Shown here: positions 59,596 to 64,000 of the stretch, piece after piece | Numbering within the stretch: position 1 is the first letter of the stretch | Layout: every line of letters begins with the position of its first letter | NCBI GenBank assembly: GCA_033980235.1 | Contig: CM067065.1 | Span: 10,686,373 to 10,750,372, forward strand | Reading direction: 5' to 3' | Length of the DNA: 64,000 nucleotides | Source: Diadema setosum | Lineage: Eukaryota; Echinodermata; Echinoidea; Diadematoida; Diadematidae | Notes under the pieces: model-generated | Databases searched by the model: none | What the model saw: the letters and a program-made list of their open reading frames with translations, nothing else | Told to the model about the DNA's origin: nothing | Translations under genes and position numbers: made by a program

Positions 59596-62500
59596 CTACA
59601 GTTCGTTAAACATATCTGTTTCCTTTGTGTAAAGTAGTAAGTGATTAATAGACAGGCAGGAAAGTAGGTTAGTGAGAGTGAATGGTGTATTTCCCATCCT
59701 TTGACGGAGGGCTGTCCTTTGGGCATCATGTTTTCGACATTGCATAAGATAATGTTCTACGGTTTCAGGAGTGTTGCAGGTAGAACAGAGACCGTTTGGA
59801 TGTTTTCCAATAACGTGTAGGAAAGATGCCAGGCATGCTCGACCCATACGAAGTCTATGGACTATACACTCACTGCGTCTGGTTGCGCAGTTTGGGGCGA
59901 ATGAAGTGGTTACTGTTGGGTGGATATTGAACAAGTGTCGCCCATGTGGGGATGTGTTCCACATTTCCTGCCATTTTTTCTTCATTTGAGACTTGACTGA
60001 ATTCTTCAGTTCACTTACACTTGGAGAGATTTGACATTCGATTGAATTTTGATTTAAGGCTTTCTTGGCGGCCTTATCTGCTTCTTCGTTTCCTAGTATG
60101 CCGCAGTGGGCAGGTACCCAGGTGAACGTTAAGTGACAACCGTTTGTGATTATGCTGGAGCATTTGAGTAATATCTCAGATGCTAGGTTGTGTTGATGGG
60201 CAGATAGATGGGATAGTTCTTGTAAAGTACTCAGAGAGTCAGAGAAAATCACTGCCTGTAGGGGGCAGAGGGTTTCGAGCCACTCAAGGGCAATCAAGAT
60301 GGCTGCTTTCTCAGCCCGACAAACAGACACATTTGAGATTCGTTTAGAGATAGATACTTTGTAATGTGGGATGAATATCCCGATACCTGATCTATTGGTA
60401 CTTGGGTCAAAAGACCCATCTGTGTATATGTGTAGATGGTTAATGTACTTGGAGCCGATTACCTCTAAGCTGCTCTGTAGTTGTAAGAAAGTGGAGTCAG
60501 CTTTACTACACATTTCTTGGATAGATAGATCTATGTCTGGTGTAATTAAATGCCAAGGTGGGGACTGGATCATCTTATATGGCTGTACTATGGGGGTCTC
60601 TTCTGTGAATCGTAGAGCAAAAGGCTCTTTACCAGGTTGAAAAGAGGAATAGGCATATAGTGAGCAATCTGTTGCACTCAAGCGAACTGGGTGATTATTG
60701 CTTAGTGAGGCAAGGCGGATGCGGTAAAAGTGTTCCGCCCTCTCTCGGCGGATTTCGAGAGGGAGTTCGCTGCACTCTACTTGTAAGGCGTTAAGTGGAG
60801 TAGTGGGCAGAGCGCCCGTACATACTTGTAGACATTTGTACTGGATTGCTTTGATGCGATTTGCCTGCGTGGTAGAGAGTGTATTGAATATTTCGGAGCC
60901 GTATTCAAGAATAGGCCGAATAATTGCTCTATACAACATCAACAGTGTCTTGGAATCGGCTCCCCATTTTGTACCCGCCAATGATCTCATGATATTGAAT
61001 CTTTTACAGCACTTGGTGCAGATATCATCGATATGATATTTCCAGCTAAGTCGAGAGTCTAGGACAATGCCAAGAAATTTGAAATTTGTTACAAATTCTA
61101 GTTTCACATTGTCAATGTGCAAATAGATATCGCCCCTTGGTTTCTTACAGAAGGCGAGGACTTTTGACTTGGCGGTAGATAATGAGAGACCCCATTTCAA
61201 ACACCACTGCTGGATATTATCTAGATCCAGTTGGAGTTGACGTAGGAGAAAGGGAATGTTTGTGAGAGTTCTCCAAATTGCGACGTCGTCTGCGTATAAA
61301 GAGATACTAGACTTAGGGCAGCAAAGTGGGAGATCATTGATAAATATGTTAAACAGGATAGGACTGATCACGCTGCCTTGCGGCAGGCCAACCTTGCATT
61401 CTTTGATATCAGAGAGTGAGTTATTTAGGCGTACTTGATATGTTCGTCCCGAGAGGAAGGCTTCTATCCAGTTTATGATTCGGCCATCAAATCCCAGTGT
61501 TCTTATTTTGTGGAGCAATGCTGAAGGGGACACACTGTCGAAAGCCTTAGCAAAGTCCAAGAAAATAGCGATTGTATTGTTTCTCTTTGATCCAAGGGAT
61601 TTGCGTGCGTCACTTTCTAGGCGTAATAAGTTGTCTAGAGTATGCCTGTTTTTCATAAAACCGGACTGTATGGGCGTAATCATGTTGTATTTTTCTAATA
61701 TCCACATCATTCTCTTGGTTATCATTCGTTCCATGAGCTTTGATAGGAACGAGGTTAATGATATTGGGCGATATGAAGTTGTCAGGTGTTTATCTTTACC
61801 GGGTTTGAGTAATGGAACAATAATGGAATGTTTCCATGTCGTAGGTAGGATACCGGTTTCCCAAATATCATTTATTATAGCAAGCAGTTTCTTTTTGTAC
61901 ATTATTGTTAAGTTTTCGATTAGAGGTTTGCGTATACCATCTGCTCCGGGAGAGGAGTCATTTGAGGCTGAAATAGCTGTTTCAAGTTCTTGCTCATTAA
62001 AAGGTTCGTTTATAGGAGACGTGTTGTCATGAACGTCTTCATTGTTAGGAGTGGTATCTTCAGAGTATTGTGACGTATCTGGCTGATTATGATGAAACTG
62101 TGCTGCTAAAGCATCAGCCTTTGCTTTATCATCTTGGCAGATAGTATTATCAATATGCAATGGAGGGAATTGCTTGGGATTATTTGATGATGTACTACTT
62201 ATTGTTCGTACCATTCTCCATATTTGGTCAATAGGAGTGAAACGGTTTAATTTGGAGCAGAACTTGATAAAATGATCGTGTTTAGCAGCTCTGATTGTTT
62301 TTCGTGCGATGGCTGCTTTAACTTTATACGTTAATAGATCAGCGTAGAGATAAGACTTTTGAAAGATACGTTTTGCCTTATTGCGATCTTTTATCGCTGC
62401 AGAACATTCTGCCGTCCACCAAGGGGTTGAAGGGCGAGAGGAGGTATTCTTAGTAGGAATAGCCAACTTGGCAGCATCTAAGATTGATGTAATAAGCTTA

Positions 62501-63363
62501 TCATAGCATGGATGTGTAGCCGATGTCACTTGGGCATCATCAGTGCTATCTTCTAGTAGTTCTTTATACATTTGCCAATTTGCTTTCCTAAAGGCAAATG
62601 GCTTGAAAGTGTCGTTAGAGAATGTGGTGTGCTGGGGTCTGGATTGACTCAATACATGGAGTTGAGTGTTGATAGCATAATGATCACTTCCTAGTAAGTG
62701 TGGGGTAGTCTGCCATGTGCAGCGACTTGAAAGTGAGTTTGATATAAGTGTTAGGTCAATGGCTGACGAACCTCCTGTAGAGATGTCAAATCGTGTGGGT
62801 GAGCAGTCATTCATGACGATAATATTATTTTCTTCCACAAAAGTTTGTATCATACGTCCATTTTTGGATGTGGAGTTAGAGCCCCATAGGGTATTGTGGG
62901 CATTAAAGTCACCGACAATGACAAAATTGTCTAGGCAATTATCTAACATGGAGATAAGGTCATGTAGATGAATAGTGGTACATGGGTTATAGTAGTTCAA
63001 GAGTGAGAAGCAGAAAGATCCAAAGGATGCATTGATTTGCTGCAACTCTAGTTCAGTGTCGAGTGGAATGATATTAAAGGCTATATTCGACTGGACGTAG
63101 ATGGCGCACCCACCTCGCCTTTGATTTGGACGGTTTCGTGCAGTTGACATGTAATTTGGTATACTAATGGAGGATGATTCGTTATCCCACGTTTCTTGTA
63201 TACATATAAAATGAGGCTTTTCAGCCAGGGAGTCGACGTAATGCAGAAGCTCCCCGCTGTTTGCCGTTAGGCCTCTAGCGTTCCATTGTAGAATGGAGAT
63301 CGCCATTACTAAGTAAAGGAAAGGTTTTATGAGTGAGGTGTGATGTGGTAGGTTATGCTTCAT
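59596..63363 (-). CDS. Retrotransposon ORF2: endonuclease-RT-RNase H polyprotein
   Basis: 1255 residues, enough for target-primed reverse transcription. The APE-type endonuclease spans about 20-236, with QWNARG, QETW (E57), GDFNAHN (D152, N154) and SDH (226-228). Reverse transcriptase spans about 510-770, with YRPISL, FLDFAKAFDS (D603), GLPQGSVISPILF and the catalytic YADD (690-693). RNase H spans about 976-1103, with TDGS (D982), E1018, D1042 and D1096 in GNEEAD. A C-terminal C-X2-C-X7-H-X4-C knuckle lies at 1193-1209. All catalytic residues are present. The ATG overlaps the ORF1 stop (ATGA); a second Met at residue 20, directly before the endonuclease, is an alternative start. Confidence 0.95.
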   Translation of the reverse strand: MKHNLPHHTSLIKPFLYLVMAISILQWNARGLTANSGELLHYVDSLAEKPHFICIQETWDNESSSISIPNYMSTARNRPNQRRGGCAIYVQSNIAFNIIPLDTELELQQINASFGSFCFSLLNYYNPCTTIHLHDLISMLDNCLDNFVIVGDFNAHNTLWGSNSTSKNGRMIQTFVEENNIIVMNDCSPTRFDISTGGSSAIDLTLISNSLSSRCTWQTTPHLLGSDHYAINTQLHVLSQSRPQHTTFSNDTFKPFAFRKANWQMYKELLEDSTDDAQVTSATHPCYDKLITSILDAAKLAIPTKNTSSRPSTPWWTAECSAAIKDRNKAKRIFQKSYLYADLLTYKVKAAIARKTIRAAKHDHFIKFCSKLNRFTPIDQIWRMVRTISSTSSNNPKQFPPLHIDNTICQDDKAKADALAAQFHHNQPDTSQYSEDTTPNNEDVHDNTSPINEPFNEQELETAISASNDSSPGADGIRKPLIENLTIMYKKKLLAIINDIWETGILPTTWKHSIIVPLLKPGKDKHLTTSYRPISLTSFLSKLMERMITKRMMWILEKYNMITPIQSGFMKNRHTLDNLLRLESDARKSLGSKRNNTIAIFLDFAKAFDSVSPSALLHKIRTLGFDGRIINWIEAFLSGRTYQVRLNNSLSDIKECKVGLPQGSVISPILFNIFINDLPLCCPKSSISLYADDVAIWRTLTNIPFLLRQLQLDLDNIQQWCLKWGLSLSTAKSKVLAFCKKPRGDIYLHIDNVKLEFVTNFKFLGIVLDSRLSWKYHIDDICTKCCKRFNIMRSLAGTKWGADSKTLLMLYRAIIRPILEYGSEIFNTLSTTQANRIKAIQYKCLQVCTGALPTTPLNALQVECSELPLEIRRERAEHFYRIRLASLSNNHPVRLSATDCSLYAYSSFQPGKEPFALRFTEETPIVQPYKMIQSPPWHLITPDIDLSIQEMCSKADSTFLQLQSSLEVIGSKYINHLHIYTDGSFDPSTNRSGIGIFIPHYKVSISKRISNVSVCRAEKAAILIALEWLETLCPLQAVIFSDSLSTLQELSHLSAHQHNLASEILLKCSSIITNGCHLTFTWVPAHCGILGNEEADKAAKKALNQNSIECQISPSVSELKNSVKSQMKKKWQEMWNTSPHGRHLFNIHPTVTTSFAPNCATRRSECIVHRLRMGRACLASFLHVIGKHPNGLCSTCNTPETVEHYLMQCRKHDAQRTALRQRMGNTPFTLTNLLSCLSINHLLLYTKETDMFNEL

Positions 63364-64000
63364 TTAGCTAGCATGGCATGAATTTCAGTTGGTGTGACGC
63401 TTGATTGGAGGCATTTCTGTGCAGCCTCTACGACCAATTGAAGTCTGTTACTTTTGGAAGCTTTCAGGTCTAGATTATTTATTACAAATACAACGAAAGC
63501 AATCAGCTGTTCGTGTGACAATTGAAAGGTGGGATTGATTTTATCTGCTTGCGTTTCTTCACATACTGTTTCAACTTGTGTGGATTTTTCAACCATTTGG
63601 GGTTTAGGCCTTTGTACTGAGCGTCTTTGTGTCTGTGCTGGGGGGCGTTGTTCTAGAGGGGGTGGAGGTGTGGGTAGAACAGAGGTAGTCTGGTGTTGAG
63701 AAGGCATAGCGTGGGGTTTTGGAGAACGTGGGGGTTGTGGTTGTGCAGGGAGTGGGGGTTCAGTCTTTGCGGGGGCTGGGGCTTTTTTGAGTTGTTTGGC
63801 AGCCTCAGCGTAGGAAATTTTATTAACGACACGGAGAGCCTGTACTTTCTTAGCCTCCTTGTAGAAGGGGCAACCGCCGTATGCGGCGCTGTGTGATGCA
63901 CCGCATCTTAAGCAGGTTGGGGATGATTTGTTGGTACATTGGTCGAAATCATGCTCCCCGCCGCACCTCACGCAGCGGATTTTGTACTTGCAAAATTCTT
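63360..64000 (-). CDS. Retrotransposon ORF1 (gag-like), partial at 5' end
   Basis: The frame stays open to the window edge, so the start is not seen. The visible part begins with cysteine-rich zinc knuckles of the I-group gag type (CVRCGGEHDFDQC, then CLRCGASHSAAYGGC). The segment ISYAEAAKQL follows, then a Pro-rich stretch, and it ends at TGA (63360-63362). Such proteins bind element RNA and form ribonucleoprotein particles. A GTG codon at 63971 is inside the first knuckle and is not a real start. Confidence 0.85.
   Translation of the reverse strand, partial: EFCKYKIRCVRCGGEHDFDQCTNKSSPTCLRCGASHSAAYGGCPFYKEAKKVQALRVVNKISYAEAAKQLKKAPAPAKTEPPLPAQPQPPRSPKPHAMPSQHQTTSVLPTPPPPLEQRPPAQTQRRSVQRPKPQMVEKSTQVETVCEETQADKINPTFQLSHEQLIAFVVFVINNLDLKASKSNRLQLVVEAAQKCLQSSVTPTEIHAMLAK

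Larger units (their letters stand above)
59392..64000 (-). mobile_element. Non-LTR retrotransposon, I group, 5' end outside window
   Basis: The minus-strand element ends in a 61-nt poly(A) (T run at 59392-59452), with a 143-bp 3' untranslated region (59453-59595), ORF2 and a partial ORF1. The set endonuclease, reverse transcriptase, RNase H and CCHC, plus a zinc-knuckle ORF1, fits the I group (I, Nimb and related clades). Jockey elements usually lack RNase H. No stop or frameshift is seen, which suggests a young and possibly active copy. Confidence 0.9.

Overview
The window is a tandem histone gene array from a metazoan, most likely an echinoderm and probably a sea urchin. Every unit carries the five core and linker histone genes on the minus strand. 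Read in the direction of transcription the order is H1-H4-H2B-H3-H2A, the single-polarity order known from sea urchin early (alpha) histone repeats and reported in other echinoderms. The H2A and H2B proteins, the 3' stem-loop followed by a CAAGAAAGA element, and GATCC boxes just upstream of TATA boxes also fit this group. Species cannot be decided from the sequence alone. Layout: seven complete units and one partial unit fill 1-55269: 1-7076, 7077-13680, 13681-20781, 20782-27883, 27884-34984, 34985-42483, 42484-49599 and 49600-55269. Unit borders are arbitrary, because the array runs off the left edge. Normal length is about 7.1 kb. There are 8 H3, 8 H2B (one broken), 8 H4, 8 H1 and 7 H2A genes, all intronless, and the intact copies of each type encode identical proteins. 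Unit 2 has lost 492 bp, including the end of its H2B gene and that gene's stem-loop. Unit 6 holds a 200-N gap flanked by duplicated sequence. Sequence type changes at that gap: units 1-5 and the left half of unit 6 are one variant family, while the right half of unit 6 and units 7-8 are another. The array ends abruptly at 55269, 64 bp upstream of the last H1 start codon, so that H1 has lost its TATA-like box. From 55270 to about 59390 there is AT-rich DNA without convincing genes. It contains a GC-rich island with a 33-nt near-perfect palindrome and a roughly 609-bp tandem duplication made largely of a chain of short hairpins. From 59392 to the right edge lies a minus-strand non-LTR retrotransposon of the I group (RNase H-bearing). 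It has a 61-nt poly(A) tail, an intact 1255-residue ORF2 (endonuclease, reverse transcriptase, RNase H, zinc knuckle) and an ORF1 open to the edge. The two ORFs overlap by the four bases ATGA. How the parts work together: each unit supplies all five histones for S-phase or embryonic chromatin assembly from non-polyadenylated mRNAs processed at the stem-loop. Stem-loops fall into three classes, with H3 and H4 sharing one, H2A and H2B sharing another, and H1 having its own. Possible architectural elements recur once per unit: CTCF-type motifs upstream of H3 and of H2B, a GA tract between H2A and H1 where the sea urchin sns insulator lies, and an inverted copy of the H2A leader set behind its own TATA-like sequence.
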